The notes beneath the pieces are model-generated. The model was not told where the DNA came from, did not search any database, and saw only the letters and a program-made list of their open reading frames with translations. A stretch of DNA of 8,879 nucleotides, taken from assembly GCA_964630225.1 (NCBI GenBank), contig CAZVUK010000031.1, forward strand, positions 1-8,879. Reading direction: 5' to 3'. Made by a program: the position numbers and the translations under genes. Origin of the DNA: CAYZRY01 sp964630225 (lineage in GTDB: Bacteria > Bacillota_I > Bacilli_A > RF39 > UBA660). How positions within the stretch are numbered: position 1 is the first letter of the stretch; each line of letters begins with the position of its first letter. Below are positions 1-6,937 of this stretch, piece by piece.

Positions 1-1140
1 TATCTCTTTTAATTGGTAATGACTAGATAAGTCTTCTATATCTCTTTTTAATGTACTGTAATTACAAGATACATATATTATCGTCTTTGCTTTAAATCTA
101 AGTAGGTTTTCTTTGCCTAATTTGTCTAATCCATTTCTTGGGGGATCGACAATTATTAAATCAGCAGTTAATATATCTTCCCCTTCTTTAGAAGCATCAC
201 CCAAAATAAAACTGACATTAGTTGCTTTATTAATTCTCTTGTTTTCTTTAGCACAAGCTATCGCTTCTTTATTATTATCTATTCCAACAACAGACTTTAG
301 ATAATTTGAGATAAGTATAGATATAGTACCAGTTCCACAGTATAAGTCTAGCGCTCTTTCGTATGCATTATCTTTTACATAATCTATTACTTTAGCATAA
401 AGTTTTTCCGTGTTAAATAAATTTATTTGATAAAATGAATCATTTGCTATTAAGAATGTTTTACCCATGAGCTGATCTTTGATATATTTATTTCCATAAA
501 TTAATTCATCATTTAAATATACTGAGTTAATATCATTAAATTCCTTTAGAAAAGAATCTATTTTTAAATTTCCATATATAGAAATCATCAATTCTTTAGT
601 ATTAGTTGTTCTTATTGTTAGAGTATGTAGGTTTTCGTTTCTCTTTTTAAGATATTTATTTACTCTCTTTAATGTATTTAGAATAAGGGGACTTATAACT
701 AAGCAATTATTGATATTTACTACTTCGTTACTGCCCTTCTTAAAGAAACCAAATTGATCGAGCTTTCTATCATAGTGAAAAACAGCCTTATTTCGATAAA
801 ACTTATCTTCTGAATAAAGTATAGGCTTAGTGGTCGCTCTTCCAAATTCATGGCTTATGATAGCTTCTTTGTGCATTAATTCTTCTTTGTATGATATATT
901 TTGAAAATCACAAGCACCACAAGTATCAAAATGCTCACAAAAAGCCGAAATATACTTATCTCCCCTACTTAAGTATTTACTAACTTCGGCAATATTATAT
1001 TTCTTTTTTTCTTTGATTATTTTAAGTTCTACTTCATCACCGATAATAGTCTTAGGAACAAAAGTTACTTTACCATCTATATAAGTAATACCATTACCTA
1101 AATTATCTAACTTTTCAATAATATAACTATTTGATTTCAT
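1..1140 (-). CDS. rlmD: 23S rRNA (uracil-5-)-methyltransferase, RlmD/RlmCD (TrmA/RumA) family, 3' end cut by window edge
   Basis: This SAM-dependent enzyme makes 5-methyluridine in 23S rRNA (U1939, and in many Gram-positives also U747, by one RlmCD enzyme). I translated the minus strand from ATG 1138-1140 and read 380 open residues to the window edge. Residues 1-55 form a TRAM-like RNA-binding domain. Cys68, Cys74, Cys77 and Cys146 match the C-x5-C-x2-C...C iron-sulfur ligands of RumA. FYQIN (236-240) and DLYCGTGTI (265-273) are the SAM-site motifs, followed by DPPRNG (332-337) and the catalytic Cys359 in VSCN. The residue after SCN is Tyr where Pro is common. About 25-30 residues, including the general-base Glu, lie beyond the window. 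The start overlaps the preceding gene's end by 14 nt and has AAGGA 11 nt upstream, which suggests coupled translation. The family is certain; whether one or two uridines are modified cannot be told. Confidence 0.93.
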   Translation of the reverse strand, partial: MKSNSYIIEKLDNLGNGITYIDGKVTFVPKTIIGDEVELKIIKEKKKYNIAEVSKYLSRGDKYISAFCEHFDTCGACDFQNISYKEELMHKEAIISHEFGRATTKPILYSEDKFYRNKAVFHYDRKLDQFGFFKKGSNEVVNINNCLVISPLILNTLKRVNKYLKKRNENLHTLTIRTTNTKELMISIYGNLKIDSFLKEFNDINSVYLNDELIYGNKYIKDQLMGKTFLIANDSFYQINLFNTEKLYAKVIDYVKDNAYERALDLYCGTGTISILISNYLKSVVGIDNNKEAIACAKENKRINKATNVSFILGDASKEGEDILTADLIIVDPPRNGLDKLGKENLLRFKAKTIIYVSCNYSTLKRDIEDLSSHYQLKEI

Positions 1141-2020
1141 AATTTAAGAAATCCTTATAAGTATTTTTTGAAGCTTCGACCAAGTAAAAGAATTTGTCTT
1201 TAATGGCGATACAAGCCTTAGTACTAGACTCCATCTCTTCGATCGTTACTTCAGCCTCGGTTTTACCATTTTCAAAAAAACTCATACAGTTTTCTTTACT
1301 GTGATTCAAAACAACTTCGATACTAACAACTTCCTCTTTTTTAGTTAAAAGTATTTTTTGATCAGCAAAGGTAATATTGTTTTCTTCGTAACCCTTTGGC
1401 AAATTAATTAATAATTCTAATTTTGTATTGGCTTCAAAGTCCTCCATCTTAAGTTTAGCTAAGATTTTATCTCCTTCGCTATATACTTTATTAAACTTAA
1501 CTATTGTCTTATCATATTTAGCATCGATTAAACTTTCGATAAATTCATTAGAAAGAGCTAAATTATCACTAGCGATATCGATGACTAAATAAATGTCTTT
1601 TTCTAGATGTTTAATAATTTTATACTTTAAAATATTATCAACTATTTTTTTGCTAGCGTAAACGCCATCGTGACTAACTGTCTTATCATTAGCAAAAAAA
1701 GCCTCGGCATTAGCGATATTTTGAACTTCGAATACTACCACTACTCTTTTATCGGAAGATTCAAACTTTCTAACAAAAGTACTATTTGATTTTGCTTCTA
1801 AACAGTTAGGCACTTTAATTGTTGTCTTTGTGTAGTTAAAAGCACTAAGTTCATAAGTGTCGCTTTTAAAATCATCACAATAACTAGCAAAGTCATGTTC
1901 AAGACTCCAATCGATATCTTTTTCTGCGAGCGGCTTTTTTTCATCCAACTGAAAATATATACCTGCCCCAATTATTACGACTCCAATTATCATGAGTAAA
2001 TAAGCTAATATTTTTTTCAT
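1127..2020 (-). CDS. Hypothetical membrane-anchored extracytoplasmic protein
   Basis: I do not recognise this 297-residue protein. It begins with MKK and one hydrophobic segment (about residues 4-24). There is no lipobox cysteine, so this is either an uncleaved membrane anchor or a signal peptide, and the remaining ~270 residues should lie outside the membrane. That part is hydrophilic, rich in Lys, Glu and Asp, with alternating short beta-like stretches (VVVVFEVQN near 93-101, VVSIEVVLN near 231-239), as in beta-sandwich surface proteins. Four cysteines (48, 73, 245, 270) could pair in two disulfides. The start is supported by GAGGG about 5 nt upstream and by the promoter at 2041-2049. It is the first gene of a two-gene unit with the rRNA methyltransferase and overlaps it by 14 nt; such pairing need not mean shared function. 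The coding frame is secure; the function is unknown. Confidence 0.8.
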   Translation of the reverse strand: MKKILAYLLMIIGVVIIGAGIYFQLDEKKPLAEKDIDWSLEHDFASYCDDFKSDTYELSAFNYTKTTIKVPNCLEAKSNSTFVRKFESSDKRVVVVFEVQNIANAEAFFANDKTVSHDGVYASKKIVDNILKYKIIKHLEKDIYLVIDIASDNLALSNEFIESLIDAKYDKTIVKFNKVYSEGDKILAKLKMEDFEANTKLELLINLPKGYEENNITFADQKILLTKKEEVVSIEVVLNHSKENCMSFFENGKTEAEVTIEEMESSTKACIAIKDKFFYLVEASKNTYKDFLNYEIK

Positions 2021-2040
2021 AACATCCCTCTATCATAGTA

Positions 2041-2049
2041 ATTATAACA
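2041..2049 (-). promoter_or_regulatory. Extended -10 promoter for the hypothetical protein/rlmD pair
   Basis: On the minus strand the sequence reads TGTTATAAT, a full extended -10 element (TGnTATAAT), 21 nt before the ATG of the hypothetical gene. No good -35 box is found at 17-18 nt, which is common when the TG extension is present. The same TGTTATAATTA string precedes murC. The promoter is back to back with that of rpsT. Confidence 0.6.
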
Positions 2050-2091
2050 AAGATACGAAGATTTTTATACTATATTTTTACTAATTAAAGA

Positions 2092-2120
2092 TTGCAAAAA
2101 AAGACTATGTTTGATAGAAT
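2092..2120 (+). promoter_or_regulatory. Sigma-A promoter of rpsT
   Basis: TTGCAA (2092-2097) and TAGAAT (2115-2120) are separated by exactly 17 nt and match the vegetative consensus at five of six positions (-10) and four of six (-35). Transcription should start near 2127, giving a leader of about 23 nt that holds the ribosome binding site AAGGAAGGTG (2135-2144) before ATG 2150. Confidence 0.7.
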
Positions 2121-2149
2121 ATATTTAGTCGCAAAAGGAAGGTGAAAAA

Positions 2150-2413
2150 ATGGCAAACTTAAAGAGTTCTAAAAAAAGAATTTTGACCAATGCTAGAAAG
2201 ACAGCCGAAAATAGACCTGTTAAATCACAAGCGAAAACTGCAATAAAAAATCTCGAAAAAGAAGTTAAAGCAGGTAATAAACAAGTAGCGGACGATAAAT
2301 TAAAAACAGCATTTCGTGCAATTGATAAAGCTGAAAATATCGGATTAATCCACAAGAATAAAGCAGCTAGACAAAAAGCTAGATTGACAAAATTAAAGAA
2401 TAATATGGAGTAA
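2150..2413 (+). CDS. rpsT: Small ribosomal subunit protein bS20
   Basis: S20 binds 16S rRNA early in 30S assembly, bridging the 5' domain and the 3' minor domain. The 87-residue length is usual for the family. The N-terminal MANLKSSKKR matches the family start, and the C-terminal GLIHKNKAARQKARLTK (about residues 65-81) is the family signature. The whole protein is Lys/Ala-rich and helical, as expected. ATG 2150 follows AAGGAAGGTG with normal spacing. It stands alone behind its own promoter, with the opposite-strand gene pair diverging from it, and its stop codon lies inside the stem of the terminator at 2408-2435. The smaller reverse-strand reading frame over this gene is an antisense shadow. 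Confidence 0.97.
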   Translation: MANLKSSKKRILTNARKTAENRPVKSQAKTAIKNLEKEVKAGNKQVADDKLKTAFRAIDKAENIGLIHKNKAARQKARLTKLKNNME

Positions 2414-2435
2414 AAAGTTTTTACTCTTTTATTTT
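2408..2435 (+). terminator. Intrinsic terminator of rpsT, overlapping its stop codon
   Basis: GAGTAAAAA (2408-2416) is the reverse complement of TTTTTACTC (2418-2426), and TTTTATTTT follows. The TAA stop of rpsT (2411-2413) is part of the left arm. The stem is AT-rich and short, so some readthrough into the transglutaminase-like gene is likely. Confidence 0.65.
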
Positions 2436-2439
2436 GCTC

Positions 2440-2456
2440 AAGTTTATTATAAACTT
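2440..2456. repeat. Short perfect inverted repeat before the transglutaminase-like gene
   Basis: AAGTTTAT (2440-2447) and ATAAACTT (2449-2456) are perfect reverse complements around one T. The element overlaps the only plausible -10 hexamers for the next gene (TATTAT 2445-2450 or TATAAA 2448-2453) and ends 7 nt before its Shine-Dalgarno site. It could be an operator, a weak RNA hairpin, or chance in AT-rich DNA. Confidence 0.4.
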
Positions 2457-2473
2457 ATTGTAGTGAGGTTATG

Positions 2474-3610
2474 ATGAACGATAATAATTATGAACAAAAC
2501 AGTTACAATCAGCCAGATCCTAACTATCAAGCTGATTTGAATAATGATATAAATAATAATACCGCTACAAACTATGAAGATCCTACGATCAGTCCTGTTT
2601 ATGATAATGGCTATAGCCAGACACCTGTTTATATGGAACATGTTTTATATTCTGAAGATACAATAATTAGCGAAGCCAAAAGAAATAAAAGCAAAAAAGT
2701 TATATGGGGCTTTATTACATTTATAATATTCTTAGTATCGATCTTTTTAATATTAACTTACAGAGAAGAAATAGCTAAATTCGTCAATAGTATATCTAAA
2801 CCTAAAGTAGAGTTAACACAGTTTTCAGCAAATGATTATTATAAAGAAGTCGATTATGATTATGTTCAAATAAGTAAAGATTTCTCAATCAAGAATTATC
2901 AACATTTATTAAATGCTTACTACACAATATTAAACAGTGGAGCAGCATCATTTATCTTAAAGTGTGATGATAAATATAAAGATTGTTTAAACGATGTAAA
3001 TGAACTTGCTAATAACAAGTTAGCTTTATCTAATATCAATAGTTTTGTCCACCCTTATAATACCTTTGCTAGTTTAGAAACCGAGTATGACAGTTTTGGT
3101 AAAATTAAACTGAATATCAGTAAAGCCTATAACCGCGATCAAATTAAAGTTGTCGAAGGTAAAGTTAAAAACATAATAGCTCAGGTAACTAATCCCGCAC
3201 AAACACATCAACAAAATATCAGAGCAATACATGATTACATAGTTAACAACACTACCTATGATAAAGAAAAAAGTAACACAGGTCAAAGTCCTCATGAATC
3301 ATCGATCGCTTATGGACCGCTTATTCAAGGATATGCCCTATGCGGAGGATATACCGATGCAATGGCGATATTCCTCGATTACTATAACATTAAAAACTAT
3401 AAAGTAATAAGTGAGAATCATATTTGGAACGCTTTAGTTATAGATGGTAAATGGTATCATTTAGATCTTACCTGGGATGACCCAGTCATGAGCGATGGCA
3501 GCAATATGCTGCAGCATAAATTCTTTTTGATAGATGATAAACAGTTAGCAGCCGTCCAAGAAGACCAACACTTTTATGACAAAGATGTCTTTAGCGAAGT
3601 GAGTAAATAA
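2474..3610 (+). CDS. Membrane-anchored transglutaminase-like (cysteine protease fold) protein
   Basis: Residue numbers count from the upstream ATG at 2471. Residues 1-70 are a disordered, Asn/Asp/Tyr/Gln-rich tail. RNKSKK (71-76) precedes one membrane span (about 77-97), so by the positive-inside rule the tail is cytoplasmic and the rest extracellular. The C-terminal half is a transglutaminase-like domain (Pfam PF01841 type) with all three catalytic positions: Cys291 in GYALCGGYTDA, His317 in NHIWNAL, and Asp332 in HLDLTWDDP. Relatives are found in Firmicute surface or peptidoglycan-linked proteins and may crosslink or cleave peptides; the substrate is unknown. Cys165 and Cys172 could form a disulfide. 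I prefer ATG 2474, because GTGAGG (2463-2468) lies 5 nt before it and only 2 nt before ATG 2471. No strong promoter is visible; readthrough from rpsT or a weak -10 near 2445-2453 may serve. Confidence 0.88.
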   Translation: MNDNNYEQNSYNQPDPNYQADLNNDINNNTATNYEDPTISPVYDNGYSQTPVYMEHVLYSEDTIISEAKRNKSKKVIWGFITFIIFLVSIFLILTYREEIAKFVNSISKPKVELTQFSANDYYKEVDYDYVQISKDFSIKNYQHLLNAYYTILNSGAASFILKCDDKYKDCLNDVNELANNKLALSNINSFVHPYNTFASLETEYDSFGKIKLNISKAYNRDQIKVVEGKVKNIIAQVTNPAQTHQQNIRAIHDYIVNNTTYDKEKSNTGQSPHESSIAYGPLIQGYALCGGYTDAMAIFLDYYNIKNYKVISENHIWNALVIDGKWYHLDLTWDDPVMSDGSNMLQHKFFLIDDKQLAAVQEDQHFYDKDVFSEVSK

Positions 3611-3624
3611 GAAAGTAAGCAATA

Positions 3625-3652
3625 AAAAAGGATTAGATATCTAAGCCTTTTT
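3625..3652. terminator. Bidirectional intrinsic terminator between convergent genes
   Basis: AAAAAGG-A-TTAG (3625-3636), loop ATAT, then CTAA-G-CCTTTTT (3641-3652) forms an 11-bp stem with one A/G mismatch. T-runs follow on both strands (CCTTTTTC on plus, CCTTTTTTATT on minus). It ends the transglutaminase-like transcript on plus. On minus it ends the transcript through the permease remnant, where the TAA of the small frame at 3633-3743 lies within the stem. Confidence 0.75.
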
Positions 3653-3743
3653 CTTTGTTATAAGAATAAGATATTAATTTTGTCCAAAGTTCTCTTAATT
3701 CCTTTTTATCTTCTACACTTAGATTTATATAATTAAGTCTCAT
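3633..3743 (-). pseudogene. Possible C-terminal remnant of another, unidentified gene
   Basis: A 36-codon frame from ATG 3741-3743 overlaps the end of the permease remnant by 11 nt in a different frame. The open frame actually extends back to 3794 without a stop (53 codons). Its end is hydrophilic and helix-like (LSVEDKKELRELW, then SYSYNKEKGLDI), unlike any ABC-2 permease C-terminus. Its stop falls inside the terminator stem, just as in rpsT, which looks like a native gene 3' end. There is no convincing ribosome binding site before the ATG. I read it as the tail of a lost gene joined to the permease by deletion, but a real small protein or a chance frame cannot be excluded. Confidence 0.4.
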
Positions 3744-4237
3744 TTGATAACCACTTGTAAAAGTAAATAATAAATAAACACAAAAAGGCATATATTAAAA
3801 ATATATACTTCCATCCTATGTAGCATTCGAATCCTCCAAGACCAAACCTGGTTAGAATAATAATTATAAACCAGGGAATAAGTGTTAGTAAGAAGTTTAC
3901 TCCCGAAAAGATTACTTTAGAAAACGGAAATACATACTTTGGAATATATATCTTATTTATGAGTGAAAAATTATCTCTAACTGATCCCATAGCTAAATTA
4001 GTAGCTTCACTAAAACTATTCCAAATTACGATACCGGTCATAAGATATACTAAATAGTTAACACCATCTACTTTAAACTTAAACATATTAGAAAAGACTA
4101 ATGACATTACACTCATCATTAAAATTGGATACAAAAGACTCCAGACAATTCCTAGGACACTTCTTTTATATTTAACTTTAAAATCTCGGATTATTAGTTG
4201 CTTCATTAAGAATGAATATTTTTTAAAATTAACTCAT
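3733..4237 (-). pseudogene. Broken ABC-2 type polysaccharide/teichoic-acid exporter permease
   Basis: The longest open stretch (ATG 4204-4206 to TAA 3733-3735) encodes 157 residues beginning MKQLIIRDFKVKYKRSVLG, the hallmark N-terminal region of TagG/RfbA/Wzm permeases. These export cell-surface polysaccharide or teichoic acid with an ATPase partner. The family usually has about 260-270 residues and six membrane spans; here only about four are seen (near 18-40, 51-70, 98-118, 133-150) and the frame ends at WLSNET. In front of ATG 4206 the same frame stays open and reads VNFKKYSFL, which fits the family, until a TGA at 4234-4236. Removing one T would join it to ATG 4235-4237. ATG 4206 has no Shine-Dalgarno site. 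No ATPase gene is adjacent. Damage at both ends makes a pseudogene the best reading. Confidence 0.75.
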
Positions 4238-4266
4238 ATTATAGGCTTAAATCATTAAATTGTCAA
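4238..4266 (-). promoter_or_regulatory. Perfect consensus sigma-A promoter at the broken permease 5' end
   Basis: On the minus strand TTGACA (4266-4261) and TATAAT (4243-4238) are separated by exactly 17 nt, a 12-of-12 match to the vegetative consensus. The -10 abuts the ATG of the putative original permease start, so transcription would begin around 4231, inside or just after that codon. The leader to ATG 4206 would be about 25 nt with no Shine-Dalgarno site. Confidence 0.75.
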
Positions 4267-4310
4267 TATTTTCTACTTGAATTTTAACAATTTAAAAAGA
4301 TTTTAGCAAG

Positions 4311-4339
4311 AAAAAAAGCATTTTTTAAATTTGCTTTTT
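4311..4339 (-). terminator. Intrinsic terminator of the murC-relA-dtd operon
   Basis: On the minus strand AAAAAGCA (4339-4332), an 11-nt loop, then TGCTTTTT (4320-4313) forms an 8-bp stem continuing into a run of seven T. It begins 4 nt after the dtd stop and separates the operon from the strong promoter at 4238-4266. Confidence 0.7.
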
Positions 4340-4342
4340 CCT

Positions 4343-4777
4343 TTATTTTTCTAAAAGAATTGTAATTGGTCCATCTCCAAGCATATAGATTTCCATCTCT
4401 GCCCCAAAGATACCTTCTTCAACTTTGATCTGTTCTTTTAACTTTTCATTAAAATACTCATATAGTTCTTTAGCTTTTTCTCCTTTTTGAGCTTTAATAT
4501 AACTTGGTCTATTACCTTTTGAAGTATCAGCATATAAAGTAAATTGTGAAATAGATAAAATACTCATTTTCTTTCTATCTATTGCTAAGTTCATTACTCC
4601 CTTTTCATCATCAAAAATTCTCAAATTTAATACTTTATCTAAGATTTTATCAACATTAGCTTTTTCATCTTCTAAAGAAAAACCCACTAATAATAGCAAA
4701 CCTTCTTTAATTTCACCAACAATTTTTTTATCAACTTTAACGCTTGCTTCTTTAACTCTTTGAACTATGATTCTCAT
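4343..4777 (-). CDS. dtd: D-aminoacyl-tRNA deacylase
   Basis: DTD hydrolyses D-amino acids (and Gly from mischarged tRNA-Ala) off tRNA in the cytoplasm, keeping D-residues out of proteins. The 144-residue length is normal. The start MRIIVQRVKEASVKV is typical. Both active-site motifs are present: SISQFTLYAD (about 75-84) and the Gly-cisPro motif near the C-terminus, here GDGPIT where the family usually has NDGPVT. The dimer places one motif in each partner's site. The ATG overlaps the relA stop by one base (TAATG), and GAGGGTG inside the end of relA can serve as ribosome binding site, so translation is probably coupled. The relA-dtd pair is a common Firmicute arrangement. Confidence 0.96.
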   Translation of the reverse strand: MRIIVQRVKEASVKVDKKIVGEIKEGLLLLVGFSLEDEKANVDKILDKVLNLRIFDDEKGVMNLAIDRKKMSILSISQFTLYADTSKGNRPSYIKAQKGEKAKELYEYFNEKLKEQIKVEEGIFGAEMEIYMLGDGPITILLEK

Positions 4778-6927
4778 TATTTCATCACCCTCATTGCCCC
4801 TTCAACAAAATTTAAATTTTCTAAGTTTCGCATAAAGCCTTCGAGATGTTCTTTATCTTTGACCCAAATGTCCATCTCATATGTTTGAAAGTCGCCACTA
4901 TTAAGCGTTTTAATGCTGTCGATATTAACACCAAAATTACTAGCTTTTTGCATTATTTCAAGCATCGCTTTATCGTGTGGACTAAATTCGACCATAATGG
5001 TCGTTAAGAACTTGTTTTTCGTATTAGGATTCCATTCTACATTAACCATACGATTATCTAAATAATAAAGATTATGACAATTGTTTTTGTGAACGCTGAT
5101 ACCACTACCCTTAGTTATATAACCGATGATTTCGTCACCTGGAACTGGTGAGCAGCATGCTGCTATATTAACTTTTATCTTATCTATTCCGTTTACAATG
5201 ACATCGGCATCCTGCGTTTTAGGAAGTTCTTTAAATTTGATATCTTCGATACTCGGTTCCTTTTTATGAATAATACCGACTACCGAGCTAGCACTAAATC
5301 GGTTATTACCGATATTGAAATATATATCGTTCAAATCTTCTAACTTAGTTTCTTCAAGAATAATTTTTAAGTTCTCATCAGATAAAAATTCATTGTTAGC
5401 TATCTTCTTTTTACGTAATTCTTTTTCGAGGAAATCTTTTCCTCTACCAATGTAATTATCTTTTTCACTTTTATTAAAGAAAGACTTTATTTTATTTTTA
5501 GTCTGAGTAGACTTTACAAAATTAAGCCATTCTTTAGATGGACCTGGGGAATTCTTATTAGTGATTATTTTAACGATATCATTATTTTGAAGAGCATAAT
5601 CAAGAGGAACAATGTTATTGTTAACAAGGGCTCCGGTGGTCGTCTCTCCTACTCTTGTGTGAACGCGATAAGCAAAGTCGATTGGCGTTGCATCAAGAGG
5701 CATCTCAAAAACATCTCCCTTTGGAGTAAAGACGTAGATGTTGTCATTTAATATTTCATTTTTAACACTGTTAACGAAGTCTTCACTGCTCATCATATCT
5801 TCATTAAGTTCAATAATAGATTTAAAAAATTGAAGTTTCGCCTCGGTTGTATCTGTCTGCGTTCCTTTAAGATTCCTTTTTTCTTTATAAGCCCAGTGCG
5901 ATGCAAGACCATTTTCAGCTATCTCATTCATCTCATAAGTTCTAATTTGAATTTCAAACAAATATCCATCGATACCAAAAACAGTCGTATGAAGTGACTG
6001 ATAACCATTGGCCTTAGGCATAGCTATGTAATCTTTAAATCTTTTGGGAATAGGTTTATATTTAGCATGAATAATTCCGATTATTGAATAGCATTCTTGC
6101 TCGGTATCAACCAGTATTCTAAGAGCTAAAAGATCGTAGATATCACTGAATTTTCTTCCATTTTCAAGTTTTTTATAAATACTGTAAATACTCTTGCTAC
6201 GGCCTCTTATTTCATGAGAAATATTATGTTCTTTTAACTGGTTAGAAACAGAAGTTAACATATCATTAACAACTTGATCTCTATCTAATTTAGTATTGTT
6301 CAATTTCTCTGCTATGTCATAAAAGACATTGGATTTTAAATACCTAAGTGATAAGTCTTCTAATTCACTTTTAAGTTTATGAATACCTAAGTGATGGGCA
6401 ATCGGTGTTAATATCTCTAGTGTCTCTTTGGCTATCGCTTTTTGTTTTTCTTCAGGTAGCGCCCAAAGCGTTCTCATATTATGAAGTCTATCAGCTAGTT
6501 TAATAATAATTACTCTAACGTCCTCACTCATACCGACAATTATTTTTTTATAATATTCAATTAGAGCATCATTTTCAGTTGAGAAGTTAATCTTACTTAT
6601 TTTAGTTACCCCGTAAACAAGAGCTGCTATATCAGGGCCAAACTCTTCTTCAACTTCTAAACGAGAAACATCACAGTCTTCGATGACATCGTGCAAAAGC
6701 CCGGCACATATTGTGTCGGTATCAGCATATACACTAGTTAGTATGATCGCAGTATTAAGTGGATGCTCTATGTAAGCACCACCTGATTTTCTAGTTTGAC
6801 CATCATGCTTATCGTAAGCATATTTATATACTTGCTCTATTTTTTTTAACTCTTCTGGATCAGTTATATAAGCTGATGCTTTTTCGATAAGATCCTTAAA
6901 AGTTAATGATTTTTTCTCTCTTGTCAT
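4777..6927 (-). CDS. relA: Bifunctional (p)ppGpp synthetase/hydrolase (Rel)
   Basis: Rel makes (p)ppGpp from ATP and GDP/GTP on starved ribosomes and also degrades it, setting the stringent response. The 716 residues carry all family domains. In the HD hydrolase (about 40-190) the metal and catalytic residues are intact: His55, His79-Asp80, Glu83-Asp84, and Asp146 in KLADRLHNMRTL. In the synthetase (about 235-345), RFKD (296-299) is the RxKD form typical of bifunctional enzymes, followed by YIAMPKANGYQSLHT and Glu325 in FEIQIRT. The TGS domain spans about 395-457. The zinc-finger-like domain has Cys591, Cys592, His613 and Cys617, and a C-terminal ACT domain follows (about 640-716). No key residue is missing. 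GGAGA 5 nt before ATG 6927 supports the start. It lies 10 nt after the ComN-like gene and overlaps dtd by one base. Confidence 0.97.
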   Translation of the reverse strand: MTREKKSLTFKDLIEKASAYITDPEELKKIEQVYKYAYDKHDGQTRKSGGAYIEHPLNTAIILTSVYADTDTICAGLLHDVIEDCDVSRLEVEEEFGPDIAALVYGVTKISKINFSTENDALIEYYKKIIVGMSEDVRVIIIKLADRLHNMRTLWALPEEKQKAIAKETLEILTPIAHHLGIHKLKSELEDLSLRYLKSNVFYDIAEKLNNTKLDRDQVVNDMLTSVSNQLKEHNISHEIRGRSKSIYSIYKKLENGRKFSDIYDLLALRILVDTEQECYSIIGIIHAKYKPIPKRFKDYIAMPKANGYQSLHTTVFGIDGYLFEIQIRTYEMNEIAENGLASHWAYKEKRNLKGTQTDTTEAKLQFFKSIIELNEDMMSSEDFVNSVKNEILNDNIYVFTPKGDVFEMPLDATPIDFAYRVHTRVGETTTGALVNNNIVPLDYALQNNDIVKIITNKNSPGPSKEWLNFVKSTQTKNKIKSFFNKSEKDNYIGRGKDFLEKELRKKKIANNEFLSDENLKIILEETKLEDLNDIYFNIGNNRFSASSVVGIIHKKEPSIEDIKFKELPKTQDADVIVNGIDKIKVNIAACCSPVPGDEIIGYITKGSGISVHKNNCHNLYYLDNRMVNVEWNPNTKNKFLTTIMVEFSPHDKAMLEIMQKASNFGVNIDSIKTLNSGDFQTYEMDIWVKDKEHLEGFMRNLENLNFVEGAMRVMK

Positions 6928-6937
6928 ATTGTCTCCA

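Noticed and set aside
113..304. Plus-strand open frame inside the rRNA methyltransferase
   Set aside because: It is antisense to a well-supported gene whose motifs are all on the other strand.
2125..2355. Minus-strand hydrophobic frame over rpsT
   Set aside because: Antisense shadow of a Lys/Ala-rich gene; such shadows look hydrophobic by codon composition.
2447..3295. Minus-strand Ile/Val-rich frames over the transglutaminase-like gene
   Set aside because: Antisense shadows of Asn/Tyr-rich coding sequence, with no promoter or SD of their own.
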